64,000 bases of DNA, taken from positions 17,568-81,567 of the forward strand of contig JAFXUZ010000043.1 in NCBI GenBank assembly GCA_017524725.1, given 5' to 3'. The translations under genes were made by a program, and so were the position numbers. Below are positions 1-9,246 of this stretch, in pieces. How positions within the stretch are numbered: the stretch's first letter is position 1; every line of letters starts with the position of its first letter. The notes under the pieces are model-generated. The model was not told where the DNA came from and made no database searches. It saw only the letters and a program-made list of their open reading frames with translations. Origin of the DNA: Clostridia bacterium (GTDB taxonomy: Bacteria > Bacillota > Clostridia > Christensenellales > Aristaeellaceae).

Positions 1-1578
1 AGTTTCGATCAGGATGATCAGCTTGTGATCGAGGCCAAGGATAAACAGCAGCACGACAGCCCCGGCATCGAGCGCCAGCACAACAAAGAATATGAGCAGG
101 CCGAAGATCTGGTTCATGTTGGATTTGATCGCTTTAGTTTCATTGATCCAGTCCAGGCGGGGCTTGCCTATGTCGATGATCAGGCCGAGAACGGCGCCGA
201 TAAAGGCGAGCAGTGCGGACCACAGGAACATCAAAAAGGCGTATGCGCCGAATCCCGGGATGATCACCGCGCAGATGACCGGCGGGGGAATGATCCCCAC
301 CAGGGAGAAGAACAGCGCGGCGGCCAGTTTGGATGCGATCATGGTACGGGCGTCTGCGGGAAGACTGACCATCAGGGAATGGCGGCGTCCTTCACGACTG
401 ACCGCGGTGGAAGCTACGCTGTTCATGCCCATCATCAGGCTCATGATGCCGGTAATGAACAGGCAAATGGGAAGCATGGCTTGCTTGGCGCCGCCAAGAG
501 TCCGGATAAATTCAGCAAGGCCGCCGTCGATCTGCAAAAACGGGATGATCATCAGGACGGTCATCATTGTAGGCATGATCACCGGGCCCAGAAGGCCGTT
601 GACCAGATATGCGGGGGTACGGATCATCTCCAGGATCTCCCGTTTTGTCAGCGCCTTAAAAGGACTCTGGCCATGGATCACAGTCCGGCTCATATCGACT
701 TTTTTCATCGGGGCGCCGGTCTCGCTGCCGCGGGAGGTGTCCTCAATATAGTGATATGAGAACAGCACCGCTACCAGCAGCATGGACACAACGCTTGCAA
801 CGATCATCAAAAGCATATCCATACCCCCGTCCGTAAGGGCGCGAGCGGCCCAGGCCACGGGAGGAATGGCAAGGATGATATTGTCGAATGTGCTGCTGAG
901 AGATGTAATGCTTTCGGCAAGGGCCTCCTGATCCACGGAAGAACCGCCGAGCTGACCCGAAAAATAAGAGATAAACACGGCTCCCACAACCAGTATCAGG
1001 CTGAAAACGGTGGTGATAAGTTCCTTATGTGTCCAGAAACCGGGTACTTTGGAGATCAGGCCTGAGACCAGGGCGCAGAACGCCACCGGAACGGCGGGGG
1101 AGATGATGGTTACGGCCAGCGCGCGCAGCATTAGCCCGGCATCGAATCCGGTGCGGCTCATGAATACGACGGTCCCGGGGATAATGAACAGGGCGCTGAT
1201 GCCGATCTCGGCGATCAAATGCCCAACGATGCGGGCGGAATACAGGGTGAAATTTTTGACCGGCAAATACGACAGAATGACGATATCCCTTGAAAAATAC
1301 AGCCGGCTGAGGACCTCCAGGATGCCGTACATCACGGTCATGAACATGCTGGCGGCCACCAGGAACTTCAGCAGGATGTCCGCCGAGCGCAGGTTGATCA
1401 GCACGTCCAGGACCCGGAGCTCGAATATGACCATCATAACGGCCAGCATGCCCATCACGCCGATCATCGCGGCCCCGCGGCCAATGGACTTTTTCTGCGC
1501 GCTGCGGTCGCCCCGGGCAAACATATCGCTGAAAATACCGCTGATCTCCAGCTTCATCAGCGCAAAAAACGATTTCAT
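1..1578 (-). CDS. ABC exporter permease, ABC-2-like (C-terminus beyond window)
   Basis: Reading the minus strand from ATG 1578 gives 526 codons without a stop to the first base of the window, so the C-terminus is missing. The start follows a GGAGGG ribosome binding site eight bases upstream. The product is a polytopic membrane protein. It begins MKSFFALMKLEI, has a short charged stretch (FARGDRSAQKK) and then many hydrophobic segments. Loops contain SYLPVKNF (about residue 100) and a later SLMVSLPADARTM segment, the paired cytoplasmic 'SLPV'-type loops common in large ABC-2 exporter permeases. It lies 37 bp downstream of an ABC ATPase and is surely its partner. The substrate is unknown: peptide, lipid or antibiotic export are all possible. 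Family assignment is by architecture, not by a close match. Confidence 0.85.
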   Translation of the reverse strand, partial: MKSFFALMKLEISGIFSDMFARGDRSAQKKSIGRGAAMIGVMGMLAVMMVIFELRVLDVLINLRSADILLKFLVAASMFMTVMYGILEVLSRLYFSRDIVILSYLPVKNFTLYSARIVGHLIAEIGISALFIIPGTVVFMSRTGFDAGLMLRALAVTIISPAVPVAFCALVSGLISKVPGFWTHKELITTVFSLILVVGAVFISYFSGQLGGSSVDQEALAESITSLSSTFDNIILAIPPVAWAARALTDGGMDMLLMIVASVVSMLLVAVLFSYHYIEDTSRGSETGAPMKKVDMSRTVIHGQSPFKALTKREILEMIRTPAYLVNGLLGPVIMPTMMTVLMIIPFLQIDGGLAEFIRTLGGAKQAMLPICLFITGIMSLMMGMNSVASTAVSREGRRHSLMVSLPADARTMIASKLAAALFFSLVGIIPPPVICAVIIPGFGAYAFLMFLWSALLAFIGAVLGLIIDIGKPRLDWINETKAIKSNMNQIFGLLIFFVVLALDAGAVVLLFILGLDHKLIILIET

Positions 1579-1615
1579 GGTTATTCCCTCCAAGCAATCA
1601 TCACGGATATGGTGA

Positions 1616-2356
1616 TCAGTCTTCCGTTTCCTCGCCGCTGCCTGTCAGTTCGAGGAAGATCTGCTCCAGGCTTTCGGCGTGCTCGGCACTCTTGAGCTCA
1701 TCCACCGTTCCGACCGCCGCAAGATGGCCCTTGTTGATCACGGCAACCCGGGTGCACAGCTTTTCCGCCACCTCAAGCACGTGGGTGGAAAAGAAGACGG
1801 TCTTCCCGAGCTTGCACTGGTTCTTCATTTCTTCCTTCAGCAGGAAGGACGCCTTGGGATCCAGGCCCATCATCGGCTCATCCAGGATCCATACGTCGGG
1901 ATCGTGCAAAAGGGCGCCGATGGTTGCCAATTTCTGGCGCATACCCTTGGAATATCCCGAGATCCTGCCCCCGACAGCGTCGGTCAGCTCGAACATTTCC
2001 AGGTACTTGTCCATGCGCTCCTTGCGCTGTGCCGCAGGCACGCCGTAGATATCGCCCATGAAGTTGAGGTACTCCAGGCCGGAAAGGCGGTCGAAAAGGT
2101 CCGCACCGTCAGGAACGAAGCCCAGCTTGCGCTTGGCCTCCATCGGTTTTTCCGCTACATCCACGCCGTCAAGAAGGATCCTGCCTTCAGTAGGCAGGAG
2201 GCTGCCCGTCAGCATCCGGATGGTGGTGGTTTTACCGGCGCCGTTGGGACCGATAAAGCCGAAAAGCTCTCCGGTGTTGACGGTAAATGAAACGTTGTCA
2301 ACGGCCTTCGCGCCGGATTTTGCATAGATCTTGGTTACTTTTGAAAATTCGATCAT
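1616..2356 (-). CDS. ABC transporter ATP-binding protein
   Basis: This 246-residue nucleotide-binding subunit would power the permease encoded just downstream. Walker A (GPNGAGKTTT) is near residue 37. A variant signature (SGYSKGMRQK) precedes Walker B (VWILDEPMMGLDP), and an H-loop (STH) follows. This order and length are typical of DRA/CcmA-type ABC-2 exporter ATPases. The ATG follows a GAGGGGG ribosome binding site, and a promoter sits 42 bp further upstream (2398-2427). The two genes form a two-gene operon, ATPase first. Nothing in the sequence indicates the exported substrate. Confidence 0.95.
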   Translation of the reverse strand: MIEFSKVTKIYAKSGAKAVDNVSFTVNTGELFGFIGPNGAGKTTTIRMLTGSLLPTEGRILLDGVDVAEKPMEAKRKLGFVPDGADLFDRLSGLEYLNFMGDIYGVPAAQRKERMDKYLEMFELTDAVGGRISGYSKGMRQKLATIGALLHDPDVWILDEPMMGLDPKASFLLKEEMKNQCKLGKTVFFSTHVLEVAEKLCTRVAVINKGHLAAVGTVDELKSAEHAESLEQIFLELTGSGEETED

Positions 2357-2397
2357 GGTTTTACCCCCTCAGAAATCATTGTTTACCAGGCAGGAGC

Positions 2398-2427
2398 ATT
2401 GTAGCATGACGTCCGGTGTTTTATCAA
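2398..2427 (-). promoter_or_regulatory. sigma-A-type promoter for the ABC exporter operon
   Basis: On the minus strand TTGATA (2422-2427) is followed by 18 bp and TACAAT (2398-2403), upstream of the ABC ATPase start at 2356. Prediction from consensus only. Confidence 0.5.
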
Positions 2428-2497
2428 CGGTGAACGCCTGAAAACAGTATAAACAGGGTCCAAAACGACTTTTGTGCTGCACGGAAACGCATTTAGG

Positions 2498-3757
2498 TCA
2501 TGCTCCGGAGAGCGGACTGAAGCAAAGCCTCATAAGGATCTCCACGTTCTTCGCCATGGACTGGACCGGAACGTATTCAAACCTTCCGTGGGCATTTTCA
2601 TATCCCGCGGAAAGATTGGGACATGGAAGTCCGCGCCATGTCAGGGATGAACCGTCAGTGCCGCCCCTGAAGGGCTCAGAGACCGGGTGGATGCCGCTGT
2701 CCGCTATCGCCTGTTTCAGCCTTTCGGTGAGCTCCGGCTTTTTTTCCAGGATCTCTTTCATATTGCGGTACTGAAGGGTGATCTCAAGGCCGATCCTTTC
2801 CGCACCGTAACGATCCTGAAGTTTTTTAACGCATTTCCTCACAAAATCCTCCCTGGCTGCGAATCTATCTTTGTCGAAATCACGGATGATCATGCGCAGG
2901 GAAGCATGTTCACATGTCGCCGTGCAGGACGACACATGATAGAATCCCTGAATGCCGGAGGTGGTCTGGGGCTTTTCATCCTGAGGGAGCATCGCCATCA
3001 GTTCCGCGGCGATATCCACGGCGTTCACCATGATGCCTTTGGCCGTTCCTGTGTGAACGCTGCGTCCCGAGATCAGGATCTTTGCTTCCGAAGCGTTGAA
3101 GGTCTCGTCCTCATACCAGCCCAGGTGATCACCGTCCAGGGTATAAGCGCTGGGCGCGCCGAAGCGCTGCAGGTCCAGGTCCCGGGCGAGACCGCCTACC
3201 TCCTCGTCGGGGGTAAAGGCAAGCCTCAGCGGTGCGTGGGGTATCTCGGGATGGGCGGCAAGGCATTCGGCCAGGGTCATGATCGCAGCGATGGATGCTT
3301 TGTCGTCCCCCCCAAGCAGTGTGGTCCCGTCGGTAAGGACAAGATCGCATCCGATATACTGCTGAAGATTTGGGTAATCTTCGGCGCGCATCACAATGCC
3401 TTTTTCACTGTTCAGCAGGATGTCGCCTCCGTCGTAACCCTTCAGGACCCAGGGACGCACGTTTTCCCCGGGAGCGTCCGGAGCGGTGTCCATATGGGCG
3501 ATGAGACCTACGGGGGAAGAGGGAGCATCGGGGCAGGAAGAGCGGATCCCGGCATAAACGATACAGGCGTTCTCGTCAAAATAAACGTCATTCGCGCCAA
3601 GGGATCGGAGCTCGTCTGCGAGCAAACGCGCCAGGTCCATCTGGCAGGGGGTCGTCGGCCATGTGCCCCGGAAGGGACTGCTCTGAGTATTGACGCGTGC
3701 ATACCGGATCAGGCGTTCCGTTACTTTTTTTTCGATATCCGCATGGTTCAAAGCCAA
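2498..3757 (-). CDS. pepT: Peptidase T (tripeptide aminopeptidase, M20B)
   Basis: This is a cytosolic zinc aminopeptidase releasing N-terminal residues from tripeptides. The M20 metal-site motifs are present in order: HMDTAPD (His88, Asp90), GGDDKAS (about 149-155), PDEEVG (183-188, general base Glu) and FRGGTDGS, with the C-terminal zinc His in the SAGYENAHG segment. The length (419) fits the family (about 410). The gene overlaps the stop region of the upstream aminopeptidase C gene by 10 bp, so the two are translationally linked. The first codon is TTG at 3757. A second in-frame TTG two codons later (3751) sits at a better distance from GGAAGG, so the true start is uncertain by two residues. 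Confidence 0.95.
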   Translation of the reverse strand: MALNHADIEKKVTERLIRYARVNTQSSPFRGTWPTTPCQMDLARLLADELRSLGANDVYFDENACIVYAGIRSSCPDAPSSPVGLIAHMDTAPDAPGENVRPWVLKGYDGGDILLNSEKGIVMRAEDYPNLQQYIGCDLVLTDGTTLLGGDDKASIAAIMTLAECLAAHPEIPHAPLRLAFTPDEEVGGLARDLDLQRFGAPSAYTLDGDHLGWYEDETFNASEAKILISGRSVHTGTAKGIMVNAVDIAAELMAMLPQDEKPQTTSGIQGFYHVSSCTATCEHASLRMIIRDFDKDRFAAREDFVRKCVKKLQDRYGAERIGLEITLQYRNMKEILEKKPELTERLKQAIADSGIHPVSEPFRGGTDGSSLTWRGLPCPNLSAGYENAHGRFEYVPVQSMAKNVEILMRLCFSPLSGA

Positions 3758-5061
3758 TCACCTTCCCATGGATTGATGCGCACAGGCTCCCCGTCCAACA
3801 GGGCGCGCTGTTTTTCGTCCAGGTATTTTTTATCGACGATGGCCTCGTATACATATTCCCTGAAATAATTTTCGCTGCAGACAAAATACCCTTTGCGGCC
3901 GGCTTCTTCGCCCCAGCTGTTTTCGATCTTCCAGCGGTCGGGCTTCCCGCTCTCATTAAGGTGTACGCCGACAAGGATCATGGCATGGGTGGCATAGCTG
4001 TCATGAGACATGAGCCGGTCCCCCTTACTCATGGTAAAATCGATCCCGCCCATGAGTCCGCCGTAATCGATGCTGTCCGGATCCCAGATCCCCATTGCGC
4101 GGTCCCCGAATGCGCCGGAATCGCAGCCGAACCAAACAGGCTTTCCGTCATTCAGCTGCCGGAGGACCAGGGTTTCCATTTCATCCGTAGACAGGTTCAG
4201 ATTGTCAATATCGCCGTCGGCCATGCATCCGATGTAATGGAATATATAATGCAGGTCTTTTTTAAGACCGTCGGTGGGGTGATCGGTCACGGTGATATAA
4301 TCCTCAAGGGGTTCGCCGATATATTTCCGGTAAAAATCCGTCCCGGTAAGGCGGCGGTCCTCATGGAAAACTCCATCCCGATCCCGCCAGGAAAAATCGA
4401 ATTCAGCGGGTGGTTCTCCAAAGGCGATGCATTCCATGCGATAGACTTCTTCCAGCATTTTCGTTTTCAGGGGTACCGGATCTTCCCCGTTCCTGACGGC
4501 GGAGCGAAGAAGGAGTATATCTTTGCGAAGCAGCGAGGAAAGAAGCTTCCTGAATTTTTCCGTATGGGTCGACTGGTATGTTTCCGGCATCACGTTCTGC
4601 GGCACGACTCCGTATTTGCGGACCAGGTCCACGGCCATATCCCAGTAACCGCCGTCATGGAAGCCCTCCAGGATATATTCGTTCATTCTGTCGCTCAAAG
4701 GTCTGTCGGCATAACGGACGGCCATTTCCAATACATTATTGGCTTTTTCAAGCTTGTCATAAAAAGACAGGTAATTGCCTGAAAGCTCAAATTTTTCAAG
4801 CCCGCATTTGTCGGCAGCCTTTTCCCGCAGGATATTCATAACGGCATACAGCCAGCATCTTCCGCTTTTCTGCTGCCAGGTGATCCCCCGTGTCTTCAGT
4901 TCCACGGTAAATTCCCCGTTCAGCCTTGCGGCTGCGGACGGAACATATGCCAGATCCTGCAGTTCACATTTGGCCATGGCGGCCTGGAGTGTGGTTATCT
5001 CTTTTTTCGTTTTTTCTTCCTCACGGAAGCGGAGCAACATCTCCTGAGTGACGGGACTCAT
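3748..5061 (-). CDS. pepC: Aminopeptidase C (C1B, bleomycin hydrolase family)
   Basis: This is a cytosolic cysteine aminopeptidase of the papain-like C1B family, normally a hexamer with the active sites inside. The oxyanion Gln and catalytic Cys are in QQKSGRCW (Cys69), the catalytic His is His359 (ATHAM) and the Asn is Asn381 (IENSWG). The length of 437 is normal. The C-terminal tail, which in this family reaches into the active site and sets aminopeptidase specificity, is present. The ATG follows an AAGGAGG site. It is first in the pepC-pepT operon, so cytosolic peptide breakdown is the operon's clear job. A consensus promoter lies at 5129-5157. Confidence 0.95.
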   Translation of the reverse strand: MSPVTQEMLLRFREEEKTKKEITTLQAAMAKCELQDLAYVPSAAARLNGEFTVELKTRGITWQQKSGRCWLYAVMNILREKAADKCGLEKFELSGNYLSFYDKLEKANNVLEMAVRYADRPLSDRMNEYILEGFHDGGYWDMAVDLVRKYGVVPQNVMPETYQSTHTEKFRKLLSSLLRKDILLLRSAVRNGEDPVPLKTKMLEEVYRMECIAFGEPPAEFDFSWRDRDGVFHEDRRLTGTDFYRKYIGEPLEDYITVTDHPTDGLKKDLHYIFHYIGCMADGDIDNLNLSTDEMETLVLRQLNDGKPVWFGCDSGAFGDRAMGIWDPDSIDYGGLMGGIDFTMSKGDRLMSHDSYATHAMILVGVHLNESGKPDRWKIENSWGEEAGRKGYFVCSENYFREYVYEAIVDKKYLDEKQRALLDGEPVRINPWEGDWL

Positions 5062-5128
5062 GGGTATCCTCCTTTACGTTTGTGGTGGTCGGCCGCATAT
5101 CGGGTACAAAACAGGGAAAAGCGTTATT

Positions 5129-5157
5129 ATTATACCCCAGTCAGAGAAAACAGGCAA
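5129..5157 (-). promoter_or_regulatory. promoter of pepC-pepT
   Basis: Minus strand TTGCCT (5152-5157), 17 bp spacer, perfect TATAAT (5129-5134), about 70 bp upstream of the pepC start. Confidence 0.7.
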
Positions 5158-5889
5158 AGGTCTTTTCCTATCGGTTTATTTATTTTTGAGCAATTGCATA
5201 TCATTGATTGCTTTTTGCATCTTTTTCGAACGTTCTGACAGCAATCCATCAAGATCGGTCCGGAATTCCGGGCGACCCGTTCGGAAAAAAACGAAAAAAA
5301 CAGCAAAAAAATAATCGGAAAAAGACACGGGGCCGTCTTCCTGCCGTTGTACATAGGCTCCGAATCAGTTATAATATAGAAAGGTCTTTTGCTTCATTCC
5401 CAGGAATGGCCGAAAAAACAAAAAGTGAAATTTCTAAAATTCCGTGTCCTTTTGATCCTTTTGCGTTTTGACTTTTTCCGCCTCCTCCCAGGCATCCGAC
5501 CTGGGCCTGAGCGAACCGGACATTCTGGGACGGGTAGTTACAGTCGGTGCTATGCTCGGTCCCGAAACCATCTCGAAGAAGGAAAGAACGCCCTTATCAA
5601 TGTACTCATTTTTCTGATCGCTTTGCAGCTTTGCGGCGTTGACGATGAACGCAACATGTTCAACTGGACGAGATACCTGAACACACACGTGATGCTGCCT
5701 GAAGAAAATGAAGACAGCAGATATATAGACGAAACAGGCACCATGTACGGTATAGGGTGACCCCTGATTTTCGGGGAACGGGAAGCGTTATGCCGGGTGA
5801 CCATCGAGCCGGTTTGCGGAAAACGGTATTTGACGATATTTCTCGCGCAGACTAGGAAACAGCGATTACTGTTATCATGAACGGGGGAC
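5158..5889. other. gene-poor gap with a promoter and a possible decayed or small ORF
   Basis: No convincing gene was found in these 730 bp. The first half is A/T-rich with runs of A. A plus-strand promoter lies at 5347-5375. On the minus strand a frame stays open from about 5760 to 5434 with ordinary codon use and a Lys/Gln/Asp-rich C-terminus (ending KVKTQKDQKDTEF), preceded by a hydrophobic stretch (FVYISAVFIFF). It has no good ribosome binding site and I recognise no family. It may be a small membrane protein, a gene remnant or chance. Confidence 0.3.
5347..5375 (+). promoter_or_regulatory. strong-consensus promoter without an obvious adjacent gene
   Basis: TTGTAC (5347-5352), 17 bp, TATAAT (5370-5375). 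The next convincing start is at 5890, so this implies either a 5' leader of about 500 nt or a small RNA. Confidence 0.55.
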
Positions 5890-8067
5890 ATGTCGATGAT
5901 CAGACGTATTGCAGCGGGGATCCTGACAGCGGTACTGCTTTTTCTCCTGATTCCCGGCACGGCCGTGAAGGCTTCGGAGCTTTCTCCTTATACCAAAACC
6001 GTTCGTTACGGCAGCAGCGGAAGCACCGTGACCGAACTGCAGGAAGCGTTGTCTTTCCTCGGCTATTATCAGCTGAAGATCGACGGTAATGCCGGAAACG
6101 CCACAATACGGGCGGTCAAGGCTTTCCAGAAGGATCATGGCCTGAATTCGGACGGAGTCGCCGGCCCTGCCACCTGGGCAAGTCTGTCAGATGCGCTGGA
6201 TGCTGCCGGGGCTGAGATGTCCGCAGTATTTGAAGTGGGTACGGAAATTCAGCAAAGTGTCCCCGAACAGAATGCTGCGGAAAATGAAACTTCGGATATC
6301 GGCGACGATACGCCTCTTGAGGGAGCGGAAGAAACGGTTTCCGGAAGCGAAGTCCCTGCATCCGCCGCCGCGCAGGAGACCGTCCTTCTTTCGACGGAGG
6401 CGGCCTCAGCCGTGCCGGATATCACACCGCTGACCGTGACCGTGCGCTACGGTATGCGCGGCGAAAGCGTGCGCGCGCTCCAGGAAGCTTTGATCGCCCT
6501 CGGCTACAGGCCAGGCACTCCGGACGGTGTATGCGGGAATGGAACAGTGGCGGCGATTCGCGCATTCCAGAAAGATTTCAACCTGAACGCTGACGGCGTT
6601 GCCGGCAAGGAGACCCTTGCGCAGATCAACGCCGGTCTGCAGGTGAAACGGGCGCAGCAGGAAAAGCCCGCCGGCCCCGATATAGCCGAAGTATCGGAAA
6701 ACGTCACGGCTCCCGTGTCCGAGGCGGTGGAAGGACCTGCCGAAGCACAGGGCGTACCGGGCGGCGATGATGATCTGCGTATCCCTGCATCCGCTCTTTC
6801 CGGCGGTGACCGGGGTGACGATGTCTATGCCCTCCAGAAGGTATTGCTTTTCCTGGGGTATTATAACCTTTTCCTGGACGGATCTTACGGGCCGGGGACT
6901 GCGAACGCTGTCAAAGCATTTCAGGGTGATCACAGCCTGACGACTGACGGCCGGGCAGGCCCCCAGACCCTGCAGGCCCTTGAAAAAGCCCTGAAGAAAG
7001 CCCTTGCAGCTCCCGCAAACGCACAGATGACCTCATGGATGGATACCCTTGCCAACGAGAACGGTGTGAAGAACGGGGCCGCTGTGATCACAAAGGACGG
7101 AGAGCTCCTTTTCGCCTGGGGTTGGGGCGGGACCGACGAGGACACCTGCTTCAGGATCGCTTCGGTGACCAAATGGGTCACCGCCATCGGTCTGATGACA
7201 TTATACGATCAGGGCCTGATCGACCTGGACGAGGATATCAGCGTCTATCTGCCTTTTGAAGTACGGAATCCGGGATACCGTGAGGAAAAGATCACTGCCC
7301 GCATGCTTTTGAACCACACGTCTTCCCTGCGTCCCGACGTCACAGATTATCATCCTGAATGGAGCCGCATCGGAACGAACGGATACGATCCCATCTTTAT
7401 GGAGAATCTGCGGCCTGGGTCGATGTATTCCTATGCTGACTTTGACGGCGCGCTGCTTGGATCCCTTATAGAAGCGATCACCGGCGAGAGCGTCCAGACC
7501 TATATGGACCGGGCGGTGTTCAAACCATTGGGCCTGACTGCGGCTTATACTCCGAAGCTCCTGCCTTCAGGCGTGTCTGCGGCCGACCTGCTCAGCACCT
7601 CCGGCACAGTCCAGATCAGCGTAAAAAAGGACATCGAACGGGAATTCAACCTTTATGCGGATCCTGTGGACAACTGTGGCTATACGGTTGGAAGGTTGTT
7701 TATCAACGCTTCTTCCCTGTCCGTCCTGGCGCAGATGATGATCGACGGCGGTACTTACGGCGATGTCAGGATCCTGAATGAGAATACCGTCCGCCTGATG
7801 GAATCCGACACGACCCCGGCCCAAAGCCCCTACGGCCTGGGACAGGTGCGCCTGAACCAGTTTTCCGGCGGAACATGGTACGGTCACCAGGGCAGGTACG
7901 GTGGGCTTTCTTCCAACGTGTACTATCAAAAGGAAAACGGCATCGCTGTGGTATTGATCCTGAACGGATACGACTATCGCCTGGAAAACAATGTCGTTCT
8001 GCCGGCTGTAAGTATCCTAGACAATATGGACGCCCTGATGAACATGGCGGGCGTAACCGTTGACTGA
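5890..8067 (+). CDS. Secreted protein: three peptidoglycan-binding domains plus beta-lactamase-fold serine hydrolase
   Basis: A signal peptide (residues 1-28, cleavage near AVKA-SE) is followed by three PG_binding_1 domains (about 36-103, 183-250 and 303-368). These are separated by low-complexity Ala/Glu/Ser/Pro linkers. A class C beta-lactamase/DD-peptidase-like domain follows (about 378-725). The nucleophile motif SVTK is at 425-428 and the third-strand HQG is in the YGHQGRYGG segment. The usual Y-x-N of the family appears as Tyr515-Ala-Asp517. The domain set suggests a wall-anchored D,D-peptidase, esterase or D-amino-acid hydrolase acting on peptidoglycan. A true beta-lactamase is less likely. 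The ATG follows GGGGG; a second ATG two codons in is also possible. Confidence 0.9.
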   Translation: MSMIRRIAAGILTAVLLFLLIPGTAVKASELSPYTKTVRYGSSGSTVTELQEALSFLGYYQLKIDGNAGNATIRAVKAFQKDHGLNSDGVAGPATWASLSDALDAAGAEMSAVFEVGTEIQQSVPEQNAAENETSDIGDDTPLEGAEETVSGSEVPASAAAQETVLLSTEAASAVPDITPLTVTVRYGMRGESVRALQEALIALGYRPGTPDGVCGNGTVAAIRAFQKDFNLNADGVAGKETLAQINAGLQVKRAQQEKPAGPDIAEVSENVTAPVSEAVEGPAEAQGVPGGDDDLRIPASALSGGDRGDDVYALQKVLLFLGYYNLFLDGSYGPGTANAVKAFQGDHSLTTDGRAGPQTLQALEKALKKALAAPANAQMTSWMDTLANENGVKNGAAVITKDGELLFAWGWGGTDEDTCFRIASVTKWVTAIGLMTLYDQGLIDLDEDISVYLPFEVRNPGYREEKITARMLLNHTSSLRPDVTDYHPEWSRIGTNGYDPIFMENLRPGSMYSYADFDGALLGSLIEAITGESVQTYMDRAVFKPLGLTAAYTPKLLPSGVSAADLLSTSGTVQISVKKDIEREFNLYADPVDNCGYTVGRLFINASSLSVLAQMMIDGGTYGDVRILNENTVRLMESDTTPAQSPYGLGQVRLNQFSGGTWYGHQGRYGGLSSNVYYQKENGIAVVLILNGYDYRLENNVVLPAVSILDNMDALMNMAGVTVD

Positions 8068-8151
8068 TCCTTTTTCATCCGAGCGGACATGGACTGAAAA
8101 AGCAGTCCTTCACAAAACAGATCAATTTAAATTTTTTAGGAGGAATAGAAA

Positions 8152-8571
8152 ATGAAAGACGTCAATTGCGGCTACTGCATGCGGGATGAACATCTGGATT
8201 CTTTCGGCATCTTCATCTGCGACCTGAAAGTTTCTTCGCTGATCCTATTCCGTGAACAGAGCCATCCGGGCCGCTGTATCGTGGCGTACAAAGATCACGT
8301 CAGCGAGATCGTCGATATCAGCGCCGAAGAACGCGCCGCTTTCATGGAAGACGTCAACCGGGCCGCAAAAGCGATCCACGCCGCATTCCATCCCGACAAG
8401 GTGAACTACGGCGCGTACGGCGATACCGGCTGCCATCTTCACGTTCACCTGGTCCCCAAATACAGGGATGGATTCGAATGGGGCGGGGTGTTTCAGATGA
8501 ACCCCGGCCTGAAGAAACTGACCGATAATGAATACGAAGACATGATCCGCAGGATCAGAGAAAACCTGTGA
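8152..8571 (+). CDS. HIT-family nucleotide-binding protein
   Basis: A 139-residue histidine-triad protein. The catalytic motif is HLHVHLV (His95, His97, His99), the usual H-x-H-x-H core. Two N-terminal cysteines (CGYC, residues 6-9) resemble the half zinc site of Hint/Fhit-like proteins. Members hydrolyse or transfer nucleoside monophosphates (for example AMP-lysine, dinucleoside polyphosphates, ADP-glucose-type compounds); the substrate here is not evident. The start follows AGGAGGAATAGAAA, a near-perfect ribosome binding site. It lies upstream of the rdgB-like gene on the same strand, with a hairpin between them. Confidence 0.92.
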   Translation: MKDVNCGYCMRDEHLDSFGIFICDLKVSSLILFREQSHPGRCIVAYKDHVSEIVDISAEERAAFMEDVNRAAKAIHAAFHPDKVNYGAYGDTGCHLHVHLVPKYRDGFEWGGVFQMNPGLKKLTDNEYEDMIRRIRENL

Positions 8572-8602
8572 TCACGGTCTTCCGGACCGCATGAATAAAA
8601 AT

Positions 8603-8628
8603 CGCCGGGAAAGACATCTTTCCCGGCG
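8603..8628. terminator. hairpin between the HIT gene and rdgB
   Basis: An 11-bp perfect stem (8603-8613 with 8618-8628) and ACAT loop. On the plus strand it is not followed by a T run. The A run before it would give a U-tail only on the minus strand, so plus-strand termination is probably partial. Confidence 0.5.
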
Positions 8629-8652
8629 AAATATGTAACAGGAGAACGAAAG

Positions 8653-9240
8653 ATGGAACTGACTGTTGCGAGCAATAACCGCGGAAAGCTGGCTGAATAC
8701 CGCGAGATCCTCGAACCCCTCGGATTCACGGTGTTTTCCCAGTCAGAAAAAGGAATCCGGATCGACGTGGAGGAAAACGGAACGACTTTTGAGGAAAACG
8801 CCCTGCTGAAGGCCAAGGCAGTCCATCAGCGGACCGGGGGATGGGTGATCTCAGACGACAGCGGACTAATGGTCAGCGCACTTGGCGGCGAACCGGGGAT
8901 CTACAGCGCCAGGTATCTTGGGCTGGAAACGGAGCACGAAAGGCGGCAGGCCATCCTGTCAGCGTTATGCGGCAAAAGTGACAGAAGCGCACGTTTCGTA
9001 TGCTGTATCTGCCTGGTCGATCCTGAGGGGAAAGAACACTTTTTCAAAGGGATATGGGAGGGGACCATCGCCATGGAAGCGTCCGGAGCAAACGGCTTTG
9101 GGTATGACCCGATCTTTATATCCGTGGATTCCGACGGACATACCACCGCGTCGCTCCCCATTTCCTTCAAGGAGACACACTCTCACAGGGCCAGGGCAGT
9201 TTCCGCCCTTCTCGCTTTTCTGAAAAACGAAAACCTCTGA
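8653..9240 (+). CDS. rdgB: XTP/dITP diphosphatase (RdgB/HAM1)
   Basis: A house-cleaning pyrophosphatase that hydrolyses ITP, dITP and XTP to monophosphates in the cytosol, keeping deaminated purines out of DNA and RNA. Family motifs are clear: the N-terminal SNNRGK (residues 7-12), EENGTTFEENALLKA, SDDSGL with the metal-binding Asp pair, GIYSARY, and GFGYDPIF near residue 153, with SHRARA near the C-terminus. The length of 195 is typical. A GGAGAACGA site precedes the ATG. It ends 6 bp from the convergent minus-strand gene at 9247. Confidence 0.95.
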   Translation: MELTVASNNRGKLAEYREILEPLGFTVFSQSEKGIRIDVEENGTTFEENALLKAKAVHQRTGGWVISDDSGLMVSALGGEPGIYSARYLGLETEHERRQAILSALCGKSDRSARFVCCICLVDPEGKEHFFKGIWEGTIAMEASGANGFGYDPIFISVDSDGHTTASLPISFKETHSHRARAVSALLAFLKNENL

Positions 9241-9246
9241 CAGCCA

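Noticed and set aside
1010..1615. Plus-strand ORFs opposite the window-edge permease
   Set aside because: They are antisense shadows of the 526-codon minus-strand frame, which has a good start and hydrophobic pattern.
5226..5237. GAACGTTC-like LexA box
   Set aside because: It lacks the four-base spacer of the Gram-positive SOS box and no damage gene follows.
5389..5760. Plus-strand 123-codon ORF after the promoter at 5347-5375
   Set aside because: It starts with TTG without a ribosome binding site and has unnatural composition; not reported as a gene.
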